Source of the DNA: Formosa sp.
GTDB taxonomy: Bacteria; Bacteroidota; Bacteroidia; Flavobacteriales; Flavobacteriaceae
Direction: 5' to 3'
NCBI GenBank assembly: GCA_002698705.1
Contig: NZZM01000030.1
Span: 5,403 to 58,634, forward strand
DNA length: 53,232 nt
Shown: positions 1 to 9,243 of the stretch, piece after piece
Layout of the letters: every line of letters begins with the position of its first letter
How positions within the stretch are numbered: the stretch's first letter is position 1
Translations under genes and position numbers: made by a program
Notes under the pieces: model-generated
What the model saw: the letters and a program-made list of their open reading frames with translations, nothing else
The model's database searches: none
What the model was told of the DNA's origin: nothing

Positions 1-864
1 ATAGGCTTGGTGTAAATTACTGCGCTGGGCTACCCCACAAGCATTGTTATGTTTTAAAACTGCAAAGGTTGGTTCCTCTCCAGTAAATTCGTTCATCAAA
101 TTTACAGCCGCATCAACATCCAATAAATTGTTATAACTAAGAGCTTTTCCGTGAAGCTTTTCAAACATGGATTCAAAATCACCATAGAAATATCCTTTTT
201 GATGGGGGTTTTCGCCATAGCGTAAAACCTTACCGTTAGTCTCACTTAATTTAAGAGTTTTGGAAGCACTGTCTCTTTTGAAATAATTGAAAATAGCACT
301 GTCATAATGAGAAGATACATTAAAAGATTTTGCAGCAAACCGCTGTCGGTCTTCATAAGTTATAACCCCATTGTTTTCAGAGAGTAGTTCTAGGAATTCA
401 CTGTAGTCGTTTACTGAAGATATACACATGACATCTTTAAAGTTTTTAGCGGCTGCTCTAATTAAAGAAATACCTCCAATATCAATTTTCTCAATAATAT
501 CCTGATGGCTTGCGCCAGAAGCGACTGTTTTTTCAAAAGGGTATAAATCTACAATCACCAAATCAATTTGAGGGATGTTAAAACTATCCATTTCTCCAAC
601 ATCAGAATCATTGTCTTGACGGTTTAGAATGCCCCCAAACACTTTTGGATGTAAGGTCTTGACACGTCCGCCTAAAATTGAGGGGTAATTTGTGACTGTT
701 TCAACTGCAACGACTTCAATACCTAAATCATTTATGAATTTTTGGGTACCTCCAGTGGAGTAAATAGTAACGCCTTGGTCATTTAATTTTTTGACGATGG
801 GCTCCAACCCATTTTTGCTAAATACAGATATTAAGGCCGACGAAATTGTTTTGGATTGATTCAT
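1..864 (-). CDS. purH: Bifunctional AICAR transformylase / IMP cyclohydrolase (5' part, truncated by window edge)
   Basis: The protein catalyses the last two steps of de novo IMP synthesis in the cytoplasm. Only the N-terminal 288 codons are present; the family is usually about 510 residues, and the reading frame is open to base 1. The N-terminal cyclohydrolase domain is recognisable from ALISVFSKNGLEPIV, the YSTGGTQKFI segment and GGRVKTLHPKVFGGIL. Near the edge FAVLKHNNACGVA marks the transformylase domain, with the expected Lys-His pair at residues 271-272. The start is the ATG whose complement lies at 862-864. The gene stands alone here, since the next leftward gene upstream is an unrelated GAF protein. 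A CAAAAATA (minus-strand TATTTTTG) at 888-895 could be its -7 element. Identification is very secure from sequence. Confidence 0.96.
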   Translation of the reverse strand, partial: MNQSKTISSALISVFSKNGLEPIVKKLNDQGVTIYSTGGTQKFINDLGIEVVAVETVTNYPSILGGRVKTLHPKVFGGILNRQDNDSDVGEMDSFNIPQIDLVIVDLYPFEKTVASGASHQDIIEKIDIGGISLIRAAAKNFKDVMCISSVNDYSEFLELLSENNGVITYEDRQRFAAKSFNVSSHYDSAIFNYFKRDSASKTLKLSETNGKVLRYGENPHQKGYFYGDFESMFEKLHGKALSYNNLLDVDAAVNLMNEFTGEEPTFAVLKHNNACGVAQRSNLHQAY

Positions 865-974
865 TATATTTATGAAATTAATAACTTCAAAAATAGAGAA
901 ATAAACCCCAAATGAAATCTTGATCAGCGATAATTACTGCAAAATTTTTAAACAATAATTAAAGTTATTAACAT

Positions 975-1427
975 CTAAAGAATGTAGGCTACTTTTGTAC
1001 AGACAAATTCCAGAAAAACTTCATCCGCTTTTGTAAAGGGATTTAAGGTATTGGAATCTATATCAATTTGTCCAATATTTTTACCATTGACAAAAATGGG
1101 AATTACGATTTCAGATTTTACAGTAAGACTGCAGGCGATATAATTATCTTGGGCTTTTACATCTGGAGCTACAAAATTCTGATTGCTAAGAGCCACCTGA
1201 CCACAGATACCTTTTCCGAAAGGAATTGTATTATGCTCGGTAGGGTTTCCGGCATATGGCCCTAAAACAAGCTCATTTTTTTGTCCATTTCTAAAATAAA
1301 ATCCTACCCAATCATAATGAAGCACATTGGATTTTAGGAGCTCACAGATAAGTGTGAGCTTTTGATCTTTTAGCTTAGCACTTTTTATAATTGCTGTGAC
1401 TTCTGTTTTCAATTTTTGGAACATCAT
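975..1427 (-). CDS. GAF-domain protein, free-methionine-(R)-sulfoxide reductase-like
   Basis: This is a single GAF domain of about 150 residues of the fRMsr type, which reduces free methionine-R-sulfoxide in the cytoplasm. The family motifs IPFGKGICGQ and NYIACSLTVKSEIVIPI are present, so the two cysteines that usually stand in these motifs are kept (Cys75 and Cys99 in this numbering), followed by GQIDIDS. The third family cysteine, about ten residues before the first motif cysteine, appears to be His65 (PTEHNTIPF). I chose the first of the two ATGs at 1422-1427. An ATG at 1463 in the same frame would add 12 residues (ISINIFTKNNF) that do not look like the family N-terminus. It is separated from purH by 110 bases. 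The fold is secure; enzymatic activity is less so because of the missing cysteine. Confidence 0.85.
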   Translation of the reverse strand: MMFQKLKTEVTAIIKSAKLKDQKLTLICELLKSNVLHYDWVGFYFRNGQKNELVLGPYAGNPTEHNTIPFGKGICGQVALSNQNFVAPDVKAQDNYIACSLTVKSEIVIPIFVNGKNIGQIDIDSNTLNPFTKADEVFLEFVCTKVAYIL

Positions 1428-1632
1428 GAAATTATTTTTTGTAAAAATATTGATTGAAATCATATTAAGTTACAAACTAAGCCTCAAATAGCTGAATTTT
1501 AATTCAATTCGGGTCATATCTTTAAAAATTTAACCGCCAAATCTCAATTTTAACTTTTGATTTAATCTTGTAACCATTTTAGTTCCTAAATTTACACAAG
1601 TCATAATGCATTAAGACACTAAAGTTATAATT

Positions 1633-3873
1633 TTGAGAAAAGTTTTTATTTTATTTTTTTTCGTTCCGGCTTTGATCTTTTCCCAAGAGGAAATCAAAGG
1701 TAAGATTATGGAAATGACTTCAAATGGAAACGAGCTTCCGCTCATGGGTGCTAACGTTCTTTGGGAAGGTACTTCAGTTGGAAGTGTTTCCGATAAAAAT
1801 GGAAACTTTAGACTGTCCTATGATAAATCTTACAAAACATTGGTTGTAAGTTATGTTGGGTTTTCGGCTCAAAAAATTGATGTTATAAACATTAAAAAAT
1901 TTTTAAAAATTATTTTACAACCCACAGATGTTTTGGATGATATAGTTATTAAAGGACGTAAAAAAACTTCAGCTACTTCTTATATTACTTCACAAAATAT
2001 AAGCACTATTAGCAGTAAAGAACTTTTGAAAGCGGCTTGCTGCAATCTTTCTGAAAGTTTTGAAACAAATCCCTCTATTGATGTGAATTTTTCAGATGCG
2101 GTTTCTGGAACAAAGCAAATTAAAATGTTGGGTCTTAATAGCCCCTATGTTCTCATAACCAACGAAAATATTCCAGCGGTACGCGGTGCTGCTCAAGTTT
2201 ATGGGATGAGTTTTATCCCTGGAAGTTGGGTCGAAAGTATACAAGTTACCAAGGGCGCTGGTAGTGTTATCAACGGTTTTGAAAGCATTACAGGGCAGAT
2301 CAATGCAGAGCTCGTAAAGCCATTGACAGATCCCAAATTATTTGTGAATCTTTACGGATCAATCAATGGGCGATTGGAACTCAATACACACTTAAATACT
2401 AGACTTGATTCTAATTGGAGTACCGGTTTTTATATTCACGCTGATAACCGCAACCAGACTTTTGATAAAAACAAAGATTCTTTCTTGGATATGCCTTTGG
2501 GACAGCAAATTAATGTAATGAACAAATGGCAATATACAAATATTAAAAAAGGACTTATAAGTTTTATAAATTTTCGATTTTTAGACGATCAAAAACAAAC
2601 AGGGCAAATAGATTATAACCCCTCAATTCATGAATTTGGAAGCACCGTCTGGGGTAGCGAAGTAGATACCAAACGCTTTGATTTTTCAGCCAAGTTTGGT
2701 TATGTCAATCCCGAAGTTACTTACCAGAGTCTGGGATTTCAGTTGGCTTATAGTCATCATGATCAAGCGGCATATTTTGGCAATCGAATTTATGATATTA
2801 ACCATAAAAGTGTCTATACAAATTTGGTATACAACTCTATTATTAGTAATACCCGTAATAAAATTAAAACAGGCATTACTTTTTCACACGATGCTTACCA
2901 AGAGCAAGTTGAAAACAACAACTTTGGCAGAACTGAAAATTCAATAGGTGGTTTCTTTGAATACGCATTTGATAATTTGGAGAATCTCAATCTAACTGCA
3001 GGAATGCGCCTGGACCACCACAACTTACTAGGAACATTTTTAACGCCGCGTTTGCATGTTCGTTATACACCTTGGGGGAAATCTGCTTTGCGTTTTTCAA
3101 TAGGACGAGGGAAGAGATCGGCCAATATTTTTGCTGAAAATCAACGGATTTTTGCTTCAAACAGAGTTGTTAATATACAAAACAGTAATGGTGTTATTTA
3201 TGGGTTAGATCCTGAAATTGCATGGAATTATGGATTTTCAATGATTCAGGGCTTTACACTTTTTGAAAGAAAAGCCGATTTGATCTTCGATTTTTACAGA
3301 ACTGATTTTCAAAATCAGGTAGTGGTTGATTATGAAACACCCACAGAAATAAATTTTTACAATCTCAATGGTGAGAGTTTTGCTAGTAGCCTTCAAATCG
3401 AATTTAATTATACTCCCTTGGAGCGATTAGATTTTAAATCTGCTTATAAATATTACGATGTAAGAACAGAATATAACATCGGTGAATTACAAAAACCACT
3501 CATACCCAAACAACGTTTTTTTACCAATATTTCCTATGAAACAGTATCAAATAAAAAAGGGGGGCTATGGAAATTTGATAGTACTTATAATTGGACAGGC
3601 CAGCAGCGATTTTCATCGACACTGCTAAACCCTATAGCTTTTCAATTGCCTGCGTATTCTCCTACATTTTCAACATTAAATGCGCAAATAACAAAAGTAT
3701 TTTCAAATCAATTTGAGATCTATGTTGGAGGTGAAAATATAACAAATGCAAGACAAATCAATCCTATTTTAGGATCGGAGAATCCCTTTGGTTCAAATTT
3801 TGATAGTACATTTGTATATGGTCCAATTTTTGGAAGTATGTATTACGCTGGATTGCGATTTAAATTGAATTAA
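1633..3873 (+). CDS. TonB-dependent outer-membrane receptor, probably for a metal
   Basis: This 746-residue outer-membrane protein has an N-terminal signal peptide (RKVFILFFFVPALIFSQ). A carboxypeptidase-regulatory-like beta-sandwich follows (about 20-110, with GANVLWEGTSVGSVSDKNG and VVSYVGFSAQKIDV), then a TonB plug (about 120-235, with QIKMLGLNSPYVLITNENIP) and a 22-strand-type barrel ending in a typical GLRFKLN. It begins with TTG: the signal peptide reads directly from that codon and no ATG would preserve it. A double cysteine (136-137) sits in the plug region, unusual for sugar receptors. Directly downstream, 17 bases away, is a secreted HMA-type metal-binding protein, so a copper-like metal ion or metal chelate is the inferred substrate. 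There is no SusD partner. Receptor identity is firm; the ligand is inference. Confidence 0.93.
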   Translation: MRKVFILFFFVPALIFSQEEIKGKIMEMTSNGNELPLMGANVLWEGTSVGSVSDKNGNFRLSYDKSYKTLVVSYVGFSAQKIDVINIKKFLKIILQPTDVLDDIVIKGRKKTSATSYITSQNISTISSKELLKAACCNLSESFETNPSIDVNFSDAVSGTKQIKMLGLNSPYVLITNENIPAVRGAAQVYGMSFIPGSWVESIQVTKGAGSVINGFESITGQINAELVKPLTDPKLFVNLYGSINGRLELNTHLNTRLDSNWSTGFYIHADNRNQTFDKNKDSFLDMPLGQQINVMNKWQYTNIKKGLISFINFRFLDDQKQTGQIDYNPSIHEFGSTVWGSEVDTKRFDFSAKFGYVNPEVTYQSLGFQLAYSHHDQAAYFGNRIYDINHKSVYTNLVYNSIISNTRNKIKTGITFSHDAYQEQVENNNFGRTENSIGGFFEYAFDNLENLNLTAGMRLDHHNLLGTFLTPRLHVRYTPWGKSALRFSIGRGKRSANIFAENQRIFASNRVVNIQNSNGVIYGLDPEIAWNYGFSMIQGFTLFERKADLIFDFYRTDFQNQVVVDYETPTEINFYNLNGESFASSLQIEFNYTPLERLDFKSAYKYYDVRTEYNIGELQKPLIPKQRFFTNISYETVSNKKGGLWKFDSTYNWTGQQRFSSTLLNPIAFQLPAYSPTFSTLNAQITKVFSNQFEIYVGGENITNARQINPILGSENPFGSNFDSTFVYGPIFGSMYYAGLRFKLN

Positions 3874-3890
3874 CGATGAAATAATATAAT

Positions 3891-4241
3891 ATGAGACGTA
3901 TAAAAATTATTCTATTGATGCTAGTTGTATCGTCAATTGGATTTTCTCAAAATAATACTAAAATAACCATTGAAGTTGATGGTGTATGTAACATGTGTAA
4001 AAAACGAATTGAGAAAGCCTGTTTAAAAACAAAAGGAGTTAAATCCGCTTTTTGGAATGTAAAAACACACGAATTGAATCTTATTTACAATTCTAGAAAA
4101 GTCGATTTAGAGGTTATAGAAACAAATATAACAGCGTCTGGGCATGACACAAAAAAATTGAAGGCACCTGAAGAAGCTTATGAAAAATTGTACGCTTGTT
4201 GTAAGTACCGAGATCCAGAAGTTGTGGAAGGTCACAAATAA
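3891..4241 (+). CDS. Secreted heavy-metal-associated (HMA) domain protein
   Basis: This is a 116-residue exported protein with a signal peptide (RRIKIILLMLVVSSIGFSQ). It carries one HMA fold at about 24-92, with the metal-binding loop GVCNMCKK (Cys33, Cys36) and the expected KGVKSAFWNV strand. The C-terminal tail adds a second cysteine pair (Cys103-Cys104) and a histidine near the end (GHK), giving several possible soft-metal ligands. It follows the TonB-dependent receptor by 17 bases and ends at a terminator, so the two form an operon. The likely role is to bind or hand on a metal ion such as copper in the periplasm after uptake; this is inferred from the CxxC motif and the neighbour. HMA domains also occur in P-type ATPases and mercury scavengers, but no such partner is present. 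Confidence 0.88.
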   Translation: MRRIKIILLMLVVSSIGFSQNNTKITIEVDGVCNMCKKRIEKACLKTKGVKSAFWNVKTHELNLIYNSRKVDLEVIETNITASGHDTKKLKAPEEAYEKLYACCKYRDPEVVEGHK

Positions 4242-4252
4242 TTTATATAAAT

Positions 4253-4283
4253 AAAAAGCGCCTAAAAAATTAAGCGCTTTTTT
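4253..4283. terminator. Bidirectional rho-independent terminator between the HMA gene and groEL
   Basis: A 9-bp stem AAAAAGCGC / GCGCTTTTT (4253-4261 with 4274-4282) encloses a 12-base loop, flanked by A and T tracts on both sides. It lies between two convergent genes and can serve both. Confidence 0.85.
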
Positions 4284-4304
4284 ATTAAATTTATAATCTA
4301 AGTT

Positions 4305-5954
<1,650 letters not shown>

Positions 5955-6230
5955 TTATACAATTGCAAGAATATCACTTTCTCGCATAATTAAATAATCT
6001 TGACCTTGAAGCTTAAGCTCGCTACCGGCGTATTTTCCGTATAAAACTGTATCACCTGATTTCACGGTCATTTTTTCATCTTTTGTTCCACTGCCAACTG
6101 CAACAACTTTTCCTTTCTGTGGCTTCTCTTTAGCATTATCAGGAATGATAATTCCAGAAGAAGTCGTTGTTTCCGCAGGTAGGGGTTCAACAAGAACTCT
6201 ATCTGCTAAGGGTTTAATATTTAAAGCCAT
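5955..6230 (-). CDS. groS: Co-chaperonin GroES (Hsp10), 91 aa
   Basis: This is the small heptameric lid of the GroEL chaperonin. Family hallmarks are present: [15 protein letters not shown] at the N-terminus, the mobile loop around [23 protein letters not shown], and the C-terminal [13 protein letters not shown]. It is the first gene of the groES-groEL operon. A promoter-like pair lies 38-69 bases upstream (6268-6299), and the preceding leftward gene (secG) ends 117 bases further up, so the chaperonin genes probably have their own start site as well as any read-through. The identification is certain. Confidence 0.99.
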   Translation of the reverse strand: MALNIKPLADRVLVEPLPAETTTSSGIIIPDNAKEKPQKGKVVAVGSGTKDEKMTVKSGDTVLYGKYAGSELKLQGQDYLIMRESDILAIV

Positions 6231-6267
6231 ATAATTTATTTTTTATTATGTTTAGAAATAATTGAAC

Positions 6268-6299
6268 GAAAATTATGCCATTTAATAATAACTGACAAA
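6268..6299 (-). promoter_or_regulatory. Candidate groES-groEL promoter
   Basis: On the minus strand TTTG (complement of CAAA at 6296-6299) is followed after 20 bases by TAATTTTC (complement of 6268-6275), one mismatch from the Bacteroidota -7 consensus TAnnTTTG. Position and spacing fit a transcript starting about 30 bases before the groES ATG. Confidence 0.55.
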
Positions 6300-6347
6300 C
6301 TTTCAGTTGGATAAATACTTGATTTACAATTTAGAGATTATTATATG

Positions 6348-6698
6348 TTAATCTGAAGAGTTATTTGAATCGTTTTCAAGTGGAATTTCTTGAGCTTGTA
6401 ACTCTTGAGATGTAGTTGTAGTACTAGTATTGTCTAATGCTTTAGATTCCTGAGTCTCATTAGAATTGTCTATTGCAGAATATGATAATGCTATTAATAT
6501 TAAAAGGAATATAGCCAATCCCCAGGTACTTTTATCTAAAAAGTCGGTTGTTTTCTTAACACCTCCTAATTGTTGTGCTCCGCCGCCACCAAAAGAAGAC
6601 GAAAGACCACCACCTTTTGGGTTTTGCACCATAATTACTACTACTAACAAAAAGGCTACAATAACGATTAGAACTAATAAAATTGAAAAAGTACTCAT
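6348..6698 (-). CDS. secG: Preprotein translocase subunit SecG, 116 aa
   Basis: This is the small inner-membrane subunit of the SecYEG channel. It has two transmembrane helices (about 4-24 and 57-76) joined by the conserved cytoplasmic loop with VVVIMVQNPKGGGLSSSFGG. The C-terminal 35 residues are a Ser/Thr/Glu-rich tail longer than in E. coli but usual in Flavobacteriia. Its ATG overlaps the stop codon of the upstream TPR gene by four bases, which indicates translational coupling in the miaB - sigma-54 regulator - lptE - TPR - secG chain. The identification is secure from the NPKGGGL loop and the helix layout. Confidence 0.95.
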   Translation of the reverse strand: MSTFSILLVLIVIVAFLLVVVIMVQNPKGGGLSSSFGGGGAQQLGGVKKTTDFLDKSTWGLAIFLLILIALSYSAIDNSNETQESKALDNTSTTTTSQELQAQEIPLENDSNNSSD

Positions 6699-7471
6699 GT
6701 GTTTTTATTTTTTTCCTGTAATTTTTTTATTGCTTTAATTTGGTCTGCAAATAAACTACTTTTTTCTGGATATTTCAAACTTAAAATCTTGTAGGATTGT
6801 ATTGATTTTGAGTAATTTTTTTGTTCGAGATAAATTCTTGCTAATGTTTCTGTCATTAAATTGTCGGGATCAGAAAAAGATTTTTCGGCTAAATTTTCTT
6901 GATAACTTGTTTTTATAATGGCTTTAAATTTTGGCTTTTTGTAAATAAAATCGTCAATAATGTCATTGTTTAGATTTTGTTCACTGTCAAAATTTCTATT
7001 AATTGGTGAAATCTTAGTTAAGTTCAGCCATTGCGAAAATGAGTGGGTTTCTCCTTTTTCAAACTTTAATGGTTCTCCTATGCTTAATAATTTTTCTTCT
7101 AATTGCTGATTTTTAAATTCAGACTCAGAAATTTCTATTGAAGGATGAATTGAGAAATTTTCGTATTCTGTTACAGAAATTGATTTTAAGCCCTCATGAT
7201 TTTCCTTAATTTTATTTGAAATTTCATTTTGTTTAAAAGTTTTAGATGTAATGAAATCAAATAATATTGCTCTATCTGTTGTGTAGGCTGCAGTTATTTT
7301 CAAAAACTTATTATACTTAAAACTTTCTGTGTTTTTTAAAATCTTCAGGAAAATTATTTTCCCAGCTTGGAAATAGGGGAATTCTTTTACAATTGATGAA
7401 ATTTCTTCGAACTGATCTTGATCAATTTTCGATGGATTTACTAATATGGTTGAAAAGTCTTTTCTGTTCAT
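6695..7471 (-). CDS. TPR-like protein of unknown function between lptE and secG, 258 aa
   Basis: This protein is soluble, with no signal peptide or membrane helix. The N-terminus (about 1-100) is helical with an FPYFQAGKIIFLKILK stretch. The C-terminal part (about 200-255) has a tetratricopeptide-like helical pair with LARIYLEQKNYSKSIQSYKI followed by LKYPEKSSLFADQI. It starts one base after the lptE stop and overlaps secG by four bases, so it is made together with them. I recognise this as the TPR gene that usually sits at this place in flavobacterial genomes, but no biochemical role is known to me. A scaffolding or chaperone role in envelope biogenesis would fit its neighbours; that is only inference. 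Confidence 0.85.
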   Translation of the reverse strand: MNRKDFSTILVNPSKIDQDQFEEISSIVKEFPYFQAGKIIFLKILKNTESFKYNKFLKITAAYTTDRAILFDFITSKTFKQNEISNKIKENHEGLKSISVTEYENFSIHPSIEISESEFKNQQLEEKLLSIGEPLKFEKGETHSFSQWLNLTKISPINRNFDSEQNLNNDIIDDFIYKKPKFKAIIKTSYQENLAEKSFSDPDNLMTETLARIYLEQKNYSKSIQSYKILSLKYPEKSSLFADQIKAIKKLQEKNKNT

Positions 7472-7472
7472 T

Positions 7473-7985
7473 TTACCAGTTAGCTAAGGACGTATTTATT
7501 ATATCTTGAGTAATTCGATCATAAATTTCTTTTATGGCAGTAGTTTTTTGAGATCCAATTAGTTGGGCGTTTCCCGCATAATCATAAAAAAAAGAAAATC
7601 TTTTTTCAAAGTCTGACTCCTCATCATTTTTATTGATAAACCTAACGTTAATACTTATTGTCAATCTGTTCTGATCTGCTGTATTGTTGGATGTTGCTGT
7701 AGTAGGTGAAATACGATACTCAACAATTTCCCCCTCGTATAAAATATCTCCATTGGATTTAACTAATGATAAATTGGTTTGATTTAAAATTAGGTCTTGA
7801 AGAGCAATTGTAAAGTCCCTTTCAATTCCAGGCTCAATAAGGTCAGAATTATTTTGAAAATAGTTTACTTGAAATGTTTTTGTATTCTCACTTATTGATA
7901 TGCCTGTGAATGAATAAGCTCCACAATCTATCAAAATAATAGGTAAAATTATAAAGACTATTTTTTTATAAAATTTATAGGTCAT
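7473..7985 (-). CDS. lptE: LptE-family LPS-assembly lipoprotein, 170 aa
   Basis: This is the outer-membrane lipoprotein that plugs the LptD barrel and helps deliver lipopolysaccharide to the cell surface. The start chosen is the ATG with complement at 7983-7985. It places a signal peptide (TYKFYKKIVFIILPIILID) before Cys21 and the family segment CGAYSFTGISI. A longer frame to 8033 would read into the upstream regulator and lose the signal-peptide logic. Family features include VNYFQNNSDLIEPGIERDFTIALQDLI and YEGEIVEYRISPTTAT. The residue before the cysteine is Asp, where lipoboxes normally have Gly, Ala or Ser. It overlaps the sigma-54 regulator by 11 bases and is one base from the TPR gene. 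The family assignment is confident. Confidence 0.88.
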   Translation of the reverse strand: MTYKFYKKIVFIILPIILIDCGAYSFTGISISENTKTFQVNYFQNNSDLIEPGIERDFTIALQDLILNQTNLSLVKSNGDILYEGEIVEYRISPTTATSNNTADQNRLTISINVRFINKNDEESDFEKRFSFFYDYAGNAQLIGSQKTTAIKEIYDRITQDIINTSLANW

Positions 7986-9240
7986 ACTGTTTGATTTTTC
8001 TATAGAGAGTTCTTTCAGAAATCCCAAGTTCATCCGCAGCTAGTTTACGTTTACCACTGTGTCTGTCAAGAGATTTTTTTATTAATTCAAGTTCCTTATC
8101 ATGCAACGACAAAGTTTCTTGTTCTTGCTCTTCAATATCTTCAATAAAATCATATTTTTCTTCATGCTTTATAATCTCCACGATTTCAGTTTTAGTGTTA
8201 GACTCAGAAAGAGCTAAAATTTCATTATCATTTTTAGATTCATTTGAGTCTCGATTATTGTAAATTTTCTCAATTAAATGTTCATTTTTTTTCTGTACAT
8301 CTATATGTTTATCATTTTCCATTAGCTCTAAAGTCAACTTTTTTAAATCGTTCAAATCATTTTTCATATCAAAGAGTACTTTATATAAAATTTCTCTTTC
8401 AGTGCCAAAATCATTTTTAGAAGATTCTTTTTTTAATAAAGCAGGAAATTGTTTACCCATATCAGGAAGATAATTTTTTAGGTTTATCCCGTCTATATCT
8501 CTAGAGGATTCAAGGACTGATATTTGCTCTACGACATTTCTTAGTTGTCTAATATTTCCAGTCCAACGGTAATTTTGAAGTAATTTAATTGCATCATCAT
8601 TAAGTCTAATTGTAGGCATTTTATATTTCAAAGCGAAGTCACTAGAAAATTTTCTGAAAAGTAAATGAATATCATGTTTTCTTTCGCGTAGAGCAGGAAT
8701 TGAAATTTCGATAGTACTCAATCGGTAATATAAATCTTCTCTAAACTTTTCTTTTTTTATTGCTTCAAACATTTGAATATTCGTTGCAGCAACAATTCTC
8801 ACATCCGTTTTTTGGACTTTACTTGACCCTACTTTAATATACTCCCCATTTTCTAAAACCCGCAACAATCGTACTTGCGTAGTAATTGGAAGTTCTCCTA
8901 CTTCGTCTAAAAAAATTGTTCCTCCATTAGCGACTTCAAAATATCCTAAGCGCGTTTGTGTTGCACCTGTAAAAGCACCTTTTTCATGTCCGAAAAGTTC
9001 ACTATCAATAGTGCCCTCAGGAATAGCACCACAGTTTACTGCAATATATTTTCCGTGCTTTCTATGAGAAAGTTGATGAATTATTTTAGGAATTACTTCT
9101 TTACCAACTCCACTTTCACCAGTAACTAATACAGAAATATCCGTAGCAGCTACCCTTATAGATTTTTCTATTGTACGATTTAGAACCTTATCATTACCAA
9201 TGATCCCGAAACGTTGTTTAATTGATTGAACAGTTTCCAT
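7975..9240 (-). CDS. Sigma-54-dependent transcriptional activator (AAA+ / Fis type) without receiver domain, 421 aa
   Basis: This is a bacterial enhancer-binding protein that remodels sigma-54 RNA polymerase. The AAA+ domain begins almost at the N-terminus. It has Walker A GESGVGKE at 41-48, the sigma-54 contact loop GAFTGA at 88-93, Walker B FLDEVGELP near 111-119, and RNVVEQ of the lid near 235. A charged linker (about 270-370) follows, then a Fis-type helix-turn-helix at the C-terminus (KLAADELGISERTLYRKIKQYDL region). No receiver or sensor domain precedes the AAA+ module, so activity may be set by abundance or a partner. It sits three bases after miaB and overlaps lptE, suggesting a role in envelope gene control, which is inference. 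Confidence 0.95.
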   Translation of the reverse strand: METVQSIKQRFGIIGNDKVLNRTIEKSIRVAATDISVLVTGESGVGKEVIPKIIHQLSHRKHGKYIAVNCGAIPEGTIDSELFGHEKGAFTGATQTRLGYFEVANGGTIFLDEVGELPITTQVRLLRVLENGEYIKVGSSKVQKTDVRIVAATNIQMFEAIKKEKFREDLYYRLSTIEISIPALRERKHDIHLLFRKFSSDFALKYKMPTIRLNDDAIKLLQNYRWTGNIRQLRNVVEQISVLESSRDIDGINLKNYLPDMGKQFPALLKKESSKNDFGTEREILYKVLFDMKNDLNDLKKLTLELMENDKHIDVQKKNEHLIEKIYNNRDSNESKNDNEILALSESNTKTEIVEIIKHEEKYDFIEDIEEQEQETLSLHDKELELIKKSLDRHSGKRKLAADELGISERTLYRKIKQYDL

Positions 9241-9243
9241 AAT

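Noticed and set aside
1628-1635. TAATTTTG, a perfect -7-like match at the start of the TonB receptor gene
   Set aside because: It includes the TTG start codon itself, so a transcript from it would lack the start; probably chance in AT-rich sequence.
6231-6347. CIRCE (HrcA) element upstream of groES
   Set aside because: No TTAGCACTC-N9-GAGTGCTAA or recognisable variant is present.
8000-8033. Longer lptE start (MNLGFLKELSIEK...)
   Set aside because: It would place 16 residues before the signal peptide and lies within the regulator's helix-turn-helix codons.
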